Positions 6,673-14,996 of a DNA stretch of 64,000 bases are shown here, piece by piece. Position 1 is the first letter of the stretch, and every line of letters starts with the position of its first letter. Location: the NCBI GenBank assembly GCA_046594445.1, contig JBKJSM010000070.1, positions 3,864 to 67,863 on the forward strand, read 5' to 3'. The notes under the pieces were generated by a model. It made no database searches and was not told the DNA's origin. It saw only the letters and a list, made by a program, of their open reading frames with translations. The DNA comes from Gaiellasilicea sp046594445 (GTDB lineage: Bacteria > Actinomycetota > Thermoleophilia > Gaiellales > Gaiellaceae). The position numbers and the translations under genes are program-made.

Positions 6673-7272
6673 GTGACGCGAGACGTCTTCCCTTCAGATG
6701 TGGATGTCCGCGCCGACTCGTTCCGGCAGCTCGCCGAAAGCCAGCTGGGACGCCTCTACGCGCTGGCTCGGCGGCTCGCAGGCGACGAGGCCGAGGACGC
6801 GGTCCAGGACTGCCTGCTCAAGGCCTACCGCTCCTTCGACCGGCTCGAGCACGCCGCGGCCGGACCCGCCTGGCTCACGAGCATCCTCGTCAACACCTGC
6901 CACGACCGGCGTCGCGCGCGCTCCCGGCGGCCCGAGGAGGTCGGGGTCGACAACGTCGACGAGTTTTCGCTCTTCCGCAGGATCGCGGACGAGGACCCGT
7001 TTCCATACTCGGACTCGCTCCACCTCGACTTTCTGCACCAGTTCGGGCGTGAGGACGTCCGCGCCGTGCTCGCGTCGATCCCCGAGCTCTACCGCGTGCC
7101 GATGCTCCTGACCTACGTCGAGGGCTACCACGCGAAGGAGGTGGCGCGCTTCCTCGACGCGCCGCTCGGCACGATCCTCGCTCGGCTGCACCGGGGCCGC
7201 AAGCTCTTCGAGCGCCGGCTCTGGGAGTACGCGGAGGAGCACGGGCTGCTGAAAGAGGGAGCGCGGCCGTGA
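6673..7272 (+). CDS. ECF-type RNA polymerase sigma factor
   Basis: A 199-residue protein. Region 2 runs about residues 15-75 (LAESQLGRLYALARRLAGDE, then AEDAVQDCLLKAYRSFDRLE). Region 4 runs about 130-190 (VRAVLASIPELYRVPMLLTY, the EGYHAKEVARFLDAPLGTIL helix-turn-helix, and ARLHRGRKLFERRL). It would direct RNA polymerase to a small stress regulon and is likely held by the anti-sigma factor encoded next. The GTG start at 6673 follows a promoter with an inverted repeat. The stop overlaps the next start (GTGA). The third gene of the operon is a UGA-containing methyltransferase, so the regulon probably answers to a metalloid, selenium or thiol signal; that is inference. Confidence 0.85.
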   Translation: MTRDVFPSDVDVRADSFRQLAESQLGRLYALARRLAGDEAEDAVQDCLLKAYRSFDRLEHAAAGPAWLTSILVNTCHDRRRARSRRPEEVGVDNVDEFSLFRRIADEDPFPYSDSLHLDFLHQFGREDVRAVLASIPELYRVPMLLTYVEGYHAKEVARFLDAPLGTILARLHRGRKLFERRLWEYAEEHGLLKEGARP

Positions 7273-7505
7273 TCGCCTGCGCGGAGGCCGTGCGCCAGCT
7301 CTGGGCCTACCTGGACGGCGTCGTCGACGAGCCGAGCCGGGAGGCGATCGACGAGCATCTCTCCTTCTGCCGCCGCTGCTGCGGCGAGGTGGAGTTCGCG
7401 GAGGAGCTACGTGCGTTCCTGGCCGCGCAGGCGGCCGAGGACCTGCCCGACGACGTGCGCGCGCGGCTGACGGCGACCCTCGACGAGCTGGGTCCGGCCG
7501 AGTGA
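7269..7505 (+). CDS. Zinc-binding anti-sigma factor (ZAS type)
   Basis: A 78-residue protein with the anti-sigma zinc motif C4 ... H30-x3-C34-x2-C37 (EHLSFCRRCC), as in RsrA-like redox-sensing factors. The N-terminal helix (AEAVRQLWAYLDGVVDE) is the usual sigma-binding helix, and a second helix follows the zinc site. It has no membrane segment, so it would be cytoplasmic. Oxidation or metal binding at the Cys ligands would release the sigma factor. It starts with a GTG inside the stop of the sigma gene and ends inside the start of the methyltransferase gene, both 4-nt overlaps. Confidence 0.8.
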   Translation: MIACAEAVRQLWAYLDGVVDEPSREAIDEHLSFCRRCCGEVEFAEELRAFLAAQAAEDLPDDVRARLTATLDELGPAE

Positions 7506-8290
7506 GCCGCGACCTCCAGCGCACGGAGGAGCTGAAGGCGATCGTGCGCGATGCCTACGGCGTCGTCGGCGCCGGCACGCGAGCGGTCGCGTGCAAGCTC
7601 TACTCATCGGAGGAGCTCGCACTGGTGCCCGACTCGGCGATCGACCGCGCCCTCGGCGTCGCGAATCACCTTCGTCACGCCGAGCTCGGGCCGGAGGACG
7701 TCGTCCTCGATCTCGGCTGCGGCGCCGGGATCGACACCATCCTGGCCGCCCGGCGGGCCGGACGGGTGATCGGGCTCGACTTCCTGCCCGTGATGCTCGA
7801 GCGGACGCGCGCGGCGGCCGCAGAAGCTGGCTTGAGCAACGTCGAGACCCTCGGGGGCGAGATCGAGGCGATCCCGCTGCCCGACGCCAGTGTCGACCAC
7901 GTCGTCTCGAACGGCGTCATCAATCTCTCGTCGCGCAAGGCTCGGGTGCTCGCCGAGTGCGCGCGCGTGCTGCGGCCGGGCGGGCGGCTCACGGTCTCCG
8001 ACCTCACAGTCGAGGACGAGGAGTTGCCGCCGGAGATCCTCATGCACCCGGCCACCTGGGCCGGGTGAGTGGCCGGGGCCCTGACGGAGCGTGACTTCGT
8101 CGCGAAGCTGGAGAAGGCGGGATTCGAGGAGATCGAGGTGCTGGAACGGACGCCGCTGAGTGTCGACGACGCCGCGCTCTACCCACTCTTCACGGCCGAG
8201 GTTCTCGATTTGATGCGCACGCTGATCGCCCCGGAGCGCCAGAGCCGCGTCGCGATCGCGATCGTCGTCAGCGCCCGGATGCCGATCTAG
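7502..8290 (+). CDS. ArsM-like SAM methyltransferase with in-frame UGA (candidate selenoprotein 2)
   Basis: The GTG frame runs 188 codons to a UGA at 8066-8068 and continues in the same frame for 73 codons to a TAG at 8288-8290, 262 residues in all. The first part has LYSSEELALVPDSAIDRALG, typical of ArsM-like enzymes, then VVLDLGCGAGIDTILAA, VIGLDFLPVMLERTR, HVVSNGVINLSSRK and ARVLRPGGRLTVSDL. The frame then reads HPATWAG-U-VAGALTERDF, followed by VAKLEKAGFEEIEVLERT. The U stands exactly where the other methyltransferase in this window has its UGA and where ArsM has Cys174. A 7-bp hairpin at 8083-8101 fits a SECIS. Cys in VACKLYSS is kept; no Cys follows the U. It overlaps the anti-sigma gene by 4 nt. 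Likely substrates are trivalent arsenic, selenium or a related species. Confidence 0.8.
8083..8101 (+). promoter_or_regulatory. Candidate bacterial SECIS hairpin for UGA at 8066-8068
   Basis: GACGGAG (8083-8089) pairs with CTTCGTC (8095-8101), seven pairs including one G-U, around a CGTGA loop. The loop begins 22 nt after the UGA and has GU at its second and third positions, as in known bacterial SECIS loops. Both UGA codons in the window have such a hairpin at nearly the same distance. Confidence 0.6.
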
Positions 8291-8307
8291 GCATCGCGCC
8301 AGCCAAG

Positions 8308-9510
8308 TCAGCGGAAGGCGTTCTCCCCGGTCAGCGCTTGGCCGACCACGAGCGTGTGCACCTCGTGCGTGCCCTCGTAGGTGAGGACGGATTCCAGATT
8401 GTTGACGTGCCGGATCACCGGGTACTCCAGCGTGACGCCGTTTGCCCCCAGGATCGTGCGGGCCGAGCGGGCGACCTCGATCGCGCCTCGCACATTGCCC
8501 ATCTTGCCGAGGCTGACGTGCTCCTGGCGAAGCGTGCCGTTGTCCTTCATCCGGCCGACGTGCAGCGCGACGAGTAGGCCGCGATTCAGCTCGAGCGCCA
8601 TCTCTGCGAGCTTCTGCTGCGTCAGCTGGTAGCCGGCGATCGGCTTGTCGAAGACGATTCGCTCCTTCGCGTAGTCGAGCGCGGCCTCGAAGCAGGCGCG
8701 GCCGGCGCCGACGGCGCCCCAGACGATTCCGTAGCGCGCCTCGTTCAGGCAGGAGAGGGGGCCGCGCAGCGTCCGCACCTCCGGGAAGACGCTCTCGTCC
8801 GGCACCCTGACGTCCTGGAGCACCAGCTCCGACGTCACCGACGCGCGGAGCGAGAGCTTCTTGTGGATCTCCGGCGCGCTGAAGCCGGGCGTGTCCTTCT
8901 CGACGAGGAAGCCGCGGATGTCGCCGTCGTCGGTGCGCGCCCACACGGTCGCGACGTCCGCGATCGTCCCGTTCGTGATCCACATCTTGGCGCCGTTGAG
9001 AATCCAGTCGGAACCGTCGCGCCGGGCGTGCGTGCGCATCGAGGCCGGATCCGAGCCCGCGTCCGGCTCGGTCAGGCCGAAGCAGCCGATCGCCTCGCCC
9101 GTGTGCATCGCCGGGAGCCAGCGCTGCTTCTGCTCCTCGGAGCCCCACTTCCAGATCGAGAACATCGCGAGGGAGCCCTGCACGGAGACCGCGCTGCGCA
9201 CGCCGGAGTCACCCGCCTCGAGCTCGAGGCAGGTGAGCCCGTATGCGACGGCGCTCGCGCCCGGCAAGCCGTAGCCGTCGAGATGCATGCCGTAGAGACC
9301 GAGCTTCCCCAGCTCCAAGATCAGCTCGCGCGGCAGGATCCCTTGCTCGAACCAGTCGCCGACGTCGGGGAGCACCTTCTCCTGGATGAAGGTGCGCACG
9401 GTGTCCCGGATCGCGCGCTCCTCGTCGTCGAGGAGAGCGTCGATCGCGAGGAAGTCGAGGGGGTCGAGCGCACTGTCTTTCATGTGATCAGTCTTCGCGG
9501 TCACGGCCAC
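8308..9510 (-). CDS. gcdH: Acyl-CoA dehydrogenase, glutaryl-CoA dehydrogenase type
   Basis: A 400-residue flavoprotein. The ACAD domains are in order: helical N-terminus (DDEERAIRDTVRTFIQEKVL), middle beta domain with the FAD/substrate motif CFGLTEPDAGSDPASMRT, and C-terminal helices. ESVLTYEGTHEVHTLVVG holds the catalytic Glu. LNEARYGIVWGAVGA is characteristic of glutaryl-CoA dehydrogenases, which oxidise and decarboxylate glutaryl-CoA to crotonyl-CoA in lysine and tryptophan breakdown. A TAGCCT box (9522-9517) six bases before the GTG at 9510 supports that start; an ATG at 9483 is the alternative. The gene diverges from the GH3 gene and stands alone, so the exact acyl substrate is a family inference. 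Confidence 0.85.
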   Translation of the reverse strand: MAVTAKTDHMKDSALDPLDFLAIDALLDDEERAIRDTVRTFIQEKVLPDVGDWFEQGILPRELILELGKLGLYGMHLDGYGLPGASAVAYGLTCLELEAGDSGVRSAVSVQGSLAMFSIWKWGSEEQKQRWLPAMHTGEAIGCFGLTEPDAGSDPASMRTHARRDGSDWILNGAKMWITNGTIADVATVWARTDDGDIRGFLVEKDTPGFSAPEIHKKLSLRASVTSELVLQDVRVPDESVFPEVRTLRGPLSCLNEARYGIVWGAVGAGRACFEAALDYAKERIVFDKPIAGYQLTQQKLAEMALELNRGLLVALHVGRMKDNGTLRQEHVSLGKMGNVRGAIEVARSARTILGANGVTLEYPVIRHVNNLESVLTYEGTHEVHTLVVGQALTGENAFR

Positions 9511-9534
9511 GATTGAAGGCTACCGTGGCGGGCA
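9511..9534. promoter_or_regulatory. Overlapping divergent -10 boxes
   Basis: TAGCCT on the minus strand (9522-9517) and TACCGT on the plus strand (9521-9526) share two base pairs. They lie six and eight bases before the GTG starts at 9510 and 9535. Both transcripts would be leaderless or nearly so, and polymerase could not fire both promoters at once. Confidence 0.45.
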
Positions 9535-10428
9535 GTGCTCGCCGCGATCGTCCAGGCCCTGACGCTGCTCGTCTCCGGAGCCGCCGAGGCGGAGGTCGCG
9601 GCTCTGACCCCGCGCGAGAAGGCGCAGGCGGTCGTCGTCGCGGGCCTGCCCGCCGGACCCGGCTTCGGAGGCGTCCTCGTCCGGCAGTGGAACACCGACG
9701 CACCGCGGCCTGCCGGCGCGATCGTCTTCGCCGACCAGGAGGGCGGGGGCGTCAAGGCCTTCCGGACCCTCGCGCCCTGGCGCGCGGCCTCGCGCTACGG
9801 CAGCGCTGCGGAGGCGTTCGCCGCCGGCCGGGCGACCGCGCGCGACCTCCGCCGGGAGGGAGTGCACGCCGCGTACGCGCCGGTGCTCGACCTCCCCGAC
9901 GGCCCACTAGGCTCGCGGCACTTCGCCAGGCCGGAGTACGGCGTCGCCTTCGCGCGCGGGCTTGGGAAGGCGACGTGCGTGAAGCACTTCCCCGGGCTCG
10001 GCTCGACCCCCGTGTCGACCGACGAGGCGCGCGTCTACGGCGTCCTGCGCACGCAGGATCTCGCTCCCTTCCGTGCGGCGATCGGCGCGGGCGTCCCGTG
10101 CGTGATGGTCGGACACGCGATCTACCCGCGCTTCGGGTCGCGGCGCGCGTCGCTCGAGCCGAAGACGTACGAGCTGCTGCGCAGGCTCGGCTTCCGCGGC
10201 GTCGCGGTCACGGACTCGCTCGGCGTCCTCGGTAGCCCCTACGCGCCGTACTGGGCGCGGCTGGCGCTGCGGGCCGGAGCGGACATGGTGCTGACGACGA
10301 GCGCCCGCGATGCGCAGCGCATGGTCGACGCGCTCCTCCCGCTCGCGCGGGCGGGGGAGCTCGACGCGAAGCTCGTCAGGGTGTTGCGCTACCGGCGCTC
10401 TCTGGGGGTGCCGGCACGGTCACGGTGA
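9535..10428 (+). CDS. Glycoside hydrolase family 3-like protein (NagZ-like), catalytic dyad altered
   Basis: A 297-residue protein with the GH3 barrel landmarks: FADQEGGGVKAF (strand with the sugar-binding Asp), APVLDLPDG, KHFPGLGSTPVSTDEARV, CVMVGHAIYPRF and GVAVTDSLGVLG (nucleophile Asp in TDSL). In true NagZ enzymes the loop after KHFPGHG carries an Asp-x-His acid/base pair; here it reads GLGSTPVSTD without that His. It may therefore be a weak or altered hexosaminidase, or a glucosidase-like relative. The N-terminus is hydrophobic (VQALTLLVSGAAEA) and may be a signal peptide. It overlaps the convergent amidase gene by 53 nt. Wall-sugar turnover is the likely theme. Confidence 0.7.
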   Translation: MLAAIVQALTLLVSGAAEAEVAALTPREKAQAVVVAGLPAGPGFGGVLVRQWNTDAPRPAGAIVFADQEGGGVKAFRTLAPWRAASRYGSAAEAFAAGRATARDLRREGVHAAYAPVLDLPDGPLGSRHFARPEYGVAFARGLGKATCVKHFPGLGSTPVSTDEARVYGVLRTQDLAPFRAAIGAGVPCVMVGHAIYPRFGSRRASLEPKTYELLRRLGFRGVAVTDSLGVLGSPYAPYWARLALRAGADMVLTTSARDAQRMVDALLPLARAGELDAKLVRVLRYRRSLGVPARSR

Positions 10429-11818
10429 CGGTCGCTTCCGCCGTCTTCTTGCCGACGGCGCGGGCCGTGAGACGATGCGGCCCCGGCGCTTCGGCCGCCG
10501 AGTCCCAGCCCAGCGTGTAGGGCTTCGCGGCGTCGGCTCCCCGCAGCACGCCGTCGACGAGAAACTCGACCCGAGTGGGCTTTCCTGCGACCTCGACGCG
10601 CCAGAGCACGAAGCCCGTCACCTGCTGCCCCACCACGACGGTCTGGCTCAGGACCTTCAGCGGCGCCGCGACCGGCGGCTTCGGCCTAGCGACCGGGCGA
10701 GCGGCGCCTGCAACGAGGGGGATCCGCCGTTTCGCCACACGCCCGTCCACCGAGGCGGCGACGACCTCCAGCAGGTGCTTCCCCGGCTTCGCGCGCGCCG
10801 CGTTCCAGCTGAAGAGGAACGGCGCTCTGCGGTCGACGGCGCGCGTGCGGCCGTCGACGCGGAAGGTCATGCTCGCCGCCTTCGCCCCCCACGGGCGCAC
10901 GCGCAGGCGCACCGGTCCGCGCACGCGCGTCCACGGCCGCGCGCCCGCGCTCGTGAGCGCGAACGTCTTGTTGTCGACCACGATCGTCCGTCGCGCGATG
11001 TCGTAGCGCCCCGGGCCCGCGACGCCGTGCACCTGCAGCACGTGGCCGCCGTTCGAGAGCTTCGTCGTGTTGAGCCCGCCTCCGTAGTCGAAGGGTGCGC
11101 GGCGGTCGACCGCGACGACACGACCGTCGACCGAGAACTCGACCCGTCCGATGTCGCCGGTCGCCTTCGCGCGCCAGGGGATGACGCCGCGCAACGGACC
11201 GCTGGGCACGACCGGCAGCACGCTCAGCTTCTGGACGCCCGCGTAGCGCCGAACGAGCCGGAGGTAGTAGCCCCACTTCCAGTGCGGCCCCGGGTCGGTG
11301 TGGTGCGAGGCGCCCCCGCGGCCGCCGCCGGGTGCGGGTACGTCGGCATGGCCGATGAAGTGCGCTCGGTCGATCGGCAGAAGCGAGCGGCGTGCGATCC
11401 AGCCCGCGAGGCGGGCCGAGGCGTGGTACTGGGCGTTCGTGAACCCGCCCGGGCCATACGTGAACCCCTCGTGCTCGATCCCGACCGACTGCGTGTTCAC
11501 GTTCCAGTTGCCCGCGTGCCAGGCGATGTCGGAGAGATGGACGAGCTGCACAGTCCTGCCGCGGCGCGAGACGACGTAGTGGGACGACGCGTGCGCGCGT
11601 GGGCTCCGCAGCCAACGCACCGACCCCCAGAAGGCGCCTTCGGTGACGTGCACGACGATCTTGTCGATCGACCCGATCGGACGGTGGGACTTCGTGAAGT
11701 TGCCCTCGCCCTTCATCCAGACGACCGGAGGGCGCGCGCCGGGGGCCGCCTCCGCCGCCGGAACGATGCACGCCGTCGCGATCGCCGCGGCGAGGAATGT
11801 CAGCTTCTTCGGACCCAT
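10376..11818 (-). CDS. Secreted N-acetylmuramoyl-L-alanine amidase with C-terminal Ig-like repeats
   Basis: A 480-residue protein from the ATG at 11818 (a TTG at 11830 is the alternative). Signal peptide: MGPKKLTFLAAAIATACIVP, then AAEA. Residues ~45-210 are an amidase_2/PGRP domain: IDKIVVHVTEGAFWGSVRWL (first zinc His), SHYVVSRRGRTVQLV, IAWHAGNWNVNTQSVGIEHE and SHHTDPGPHWKWGYY (second zinc His and acidic site). The rest is three or four beta-sandwich units of the VEFSVDGRVVAVDRRAPF type, each an Ig-like module that could hold the enzyme in the wall. It would cut the amide link between muramic acid and the stem peptide. The next minus-strand gene upstream is a broken copy of the same type. 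Confidence 0.85.
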   Translation of the reverse strand: MGPKKLTFLAAAIATACIVPAAEAAPGARPPVVWMKGEGNFTKSHRPIGSIDKIVVHVTEGAFWGSVRWLRSPRAHASSHYVVSRRGRTVQLVHLSDIAWHAGNWNVNTQSVGIEHEGFTYGPGGFTNAQYHASARLAGWIARRSLLPIDRAHFIGHADVPAPGGGRGGASHHTDPGPHWKWGYYLRLVRRYAGVQKLSVLPVVPSGPLRGVIPWRAKATGDIGRVEFSVDGRVVAVDRRAPFDYGGGLNTTKLSNGGHVLQVHGVAGPGRYDIARRTIVVDNKTFALTSAGARPWTRVRGPVRLRVRPWGAKAASMTFRVDGRTRAVDRRAPFLFSWNAARAKPGKHLLEVVAASVDGRVAKRRIPLVAGAARPVARPKPPVAAPLKVLSQTVVVGQQVTGFVLWRVEVAGKPTRVEFLVDGVLRGADAAKPYTLGWDSAAEAPGPHRLTARAVGKKTAEATVTVTVPAPPESAGSATP

Positions 11819-11857
11819 CTGCGCGGTCAAGAGTAGCCTCGTAAAGTCAGAAATCGG

Positions 11858-12826
11858 TTAAGGGAGAGCGATCGCGTCGCTGACGGGCGCGTCGAGCGCG
11901 AAGTCGAGCGACGACGGCAGGTCGCCGTTCGCGACGATTACCGGCACGACCGACCTTGGCGCTCAGCATCTGGTGGCCGTTCGGGACGCTGCGGGTGTCC
12001 CAGCCCCGGCCGCGCGCGAACGCGTAGGGGCCGACGCGATCGCTCCAACGGAGCTTCCCGTCGACGAAGAACTCGACGCGGTAGACGCCGCGGCCACAGA
12101 GGCGCCTGACCCGCGGCACGTCCCAGAGTGCGACTCCCTTGACGACTGCGCCGGCGCGCACGACGGACGGCTTCGGCTGCGGCTTCGACGCCGGCATGGC
12201 TGCGACCTTCGGGACTCGGCGCGTGTACGTCGGCTTGACCGGGTCGTTCGAGTATCTGCGGACGAGCGCCATGTACCGCGCCCACTTCCATCTCTTGCCG
12301 GGATCGGTGTGGTGGTCGATCCCGCCGACGCCAGGGCCGGAGGGGTCGTCGACCTCGTTGTGCCCGATCACGTGGTCGCGGTCGACCTGCATGCCGGCAT
12401 GCGCGGCGAGATACGCGACGAGCCGCGCGGACGCCTCGTACTGGGCCTGCGTAAAGCCGCCGCGGCCCGTCCAGCCTTCGTGCTCGATCCCGATCGAGTG
12501 TCGGTTGACCCACCGGTTGCCGGCGTGCCACGCGACGTCCGAGGTGCTGACGAGCTGCACGATGTCGCCGCCGCGCGAGATCGCGTAGTGCGACGAGCCG
12601 TGCGAGCGATAGTTGCGAAGCCAGCGGACTGAGCCCCAGAAGCTGCCCTCCGTGACGTGGATCACGATCCGGTCGACAGACCCGATCCCGCGCGTGCGGA
12701 CGACGTGTGGTTGCCCGACTTCAGCCAGAGCACCTGTAGGCCGGCGGCCTGCGACGCGGTCGCGCATGCGGCTGCCACCGCGAGCGCGGCCAGCAGCAGC
12801 GACAGTTTCTTGCCTCTCGACCCCAT
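11858..12826 (-). pseudogene. Second amidase_2 gene broken by two frameshifts
   Basis: An ATG at 12826 opens a signal peptide (MGSRGKKLSLLLAALAVAAA), then LQVLWLKSGNH, which matches the start of the intact neighbour. The frame then runs to a stop, while the catalytic domain (GIGSVDRIVIHVTEGSFWGS through GIDHHTDPGKRWKWARYM) lies one frame over; the switch is at about 12690-12715. Near 11944-11950 the frame changes again: the sensible C-terminus (PVIVANGDLPSSLDFALDAP, ending in a TAA at 11858) is out of frame with the domain. Zinc ligands and the single C-terminal Ig-like unit are otherwise intact. Either a recent pseudogene made by two indels or two sequencing errors. The longest uninterrupted piece (11847-12767) starts without a signal peptide. 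Confidence 0.7.
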
Positions 12827-12906
12827 CAGACCCGAGCGGGTTGTAGCCGACGGGTCGGTCGCCCCCCGTCCCCCGTTCGAGGGACTCCGGCGAAGATGAG
12901 ACCTGC

Positions 12907-12955
12907 TTGACGATGCACTAGGACCCGGCGTACACTGTTGATTGACTAGTCAATC
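12907..12955 (+). promoter_or_regulatory. Promoter with perfect 16-bp palindromic operator
   Basis: TTGACG (12907-12912), 18 bp, TACACT (12931-12936). Then GATTGACTAGTCAATC (12940-12955), a perfect 16-bp palindrome over the expected transcription start, before an AGGAG site and the ATG at 12977. The layout is that of a TetR-type repressor operator. It resembles the site at the TetR gene (3221-3238). Confidence 0.65.
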
Positions 12956-12976
12956 GACGCACAGGAGCGCAGCTGC

Positions 12977-14159
<1,183 letters not shown>

Positions 14160-14170
<11 letters not shown>

Positions 14171-14996
14171 AATCGACCTCTCCGGGCGGGTTGCGCTCGT
14201 CACCGGAGGCAGCAGAGGCCTAGGGCGCGCGGACGCGCTCGCGCTCGCGAAGGCGGGGGCGGACGTCGTCATCGCCGACATCCAGGTCGAGTCGGACGAG
14301 TCGACCGAGACCGCCGAGAGCTACGGCGTGCTCGCGCAGGTGGCAAAGGCGCAGGGGATCGTCTACACCGAGGCGACGGCGAAGGAGATCCAGGCGATGG
14401 GCCGCCGCGCCGCCGCGATCAAGTGCGACGTCACCGACCGAGACCAGGTCAAGGAGACGGTCGACCGCGTCGTCGAGGAATTCGGCTCGGTGGACATCTT
14501 GATCAACAACGCCGGCACGCTCGACCACGTCGGCCAGTTCTCCGATCAGAACCCCGACCTCTGGGAACGGGACCTTCGCGTCAACCTGACCGGCGGCTTC
14601 AACTGCGCGCAGGCCGTCTGGCCGCACATGAAGGAGCGCCAGTGGGGCCGGATCATCAACATGGCCTCGGTCGCCGGCACGCTCGGCGGCTTCGGCCAGG
14701 CGAGCTACTCGACGACGAAGGCCGGCATCCTCGGCCTGACGCGAACGCTCGCGATGGAGGGCGGCAAGCACGGGATCACGTCGAACGCGATCGTGCCGGG
14801 GATCATTGGCACCGAGGCGTTCCACTTCGCCAACCCGGCGATGAACGAGCGGATCGCCAACCGCACCGTCTTCAAGCGGCCGGGTGAGCCGGAGGACATC
14901 GCGAACGCGATCTGCTTCCTCTGCTCCGACCTCGCCAACTACATCACCGGCATCGAGCTCCAGGTGAGCGGCGGCGTCGAGCTGTTCGTTTTTTGA
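14160..14996 (+). CDS. SDR family oxidoreductase (3-hydroxyacyl-CoA/3-oxoacyl reductase type)
   Basis: A 278-residue short-chain dehydrogenase. VALVTGGSRGLGRADALAL is the TGxxxGxG nucleotide site, CDVTDRDQ follows, DILINNAGTL is the NNAG motif, and the catalytic Ser (NMASVAG) and YSTTK (Tyr and Lys) are in place, with the Asn in VNLTGGF. PGIIGTEAF follows. An insertion of about 25 residues after the second strand (SDESTETAESYGVLAQVAKA region) makes it longer than a basic FabG. Sitting between two acyl-CoA dehydrogenases, it most likely oxidises a 3-hydroxyacyl-CoA or reduces a 3-oxoacyl thioester. The GTG start at 14160 overlaps the ACAD; the stop overlaps the next TTG start. Confidence 0.8.

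Noticed and set aside
5973..8068. Both methyltransferases as nonsense pseudogenes
   Set aside because: The frames stay clean after the UGA, the two UGA codons hit the same functional Cys position, and both have a hairpin at the right distance. Many other genes here end normally at TGA, so general UGA reassignment is also unlikely.
8069..8290. A separate 73-codon gene starting at the GTG after the UGA
   Set aside because: The segment is the normal C-terminal part of the methyltransferase and follows in the same frame without a gap; splitting would leave both pieces unfolded.
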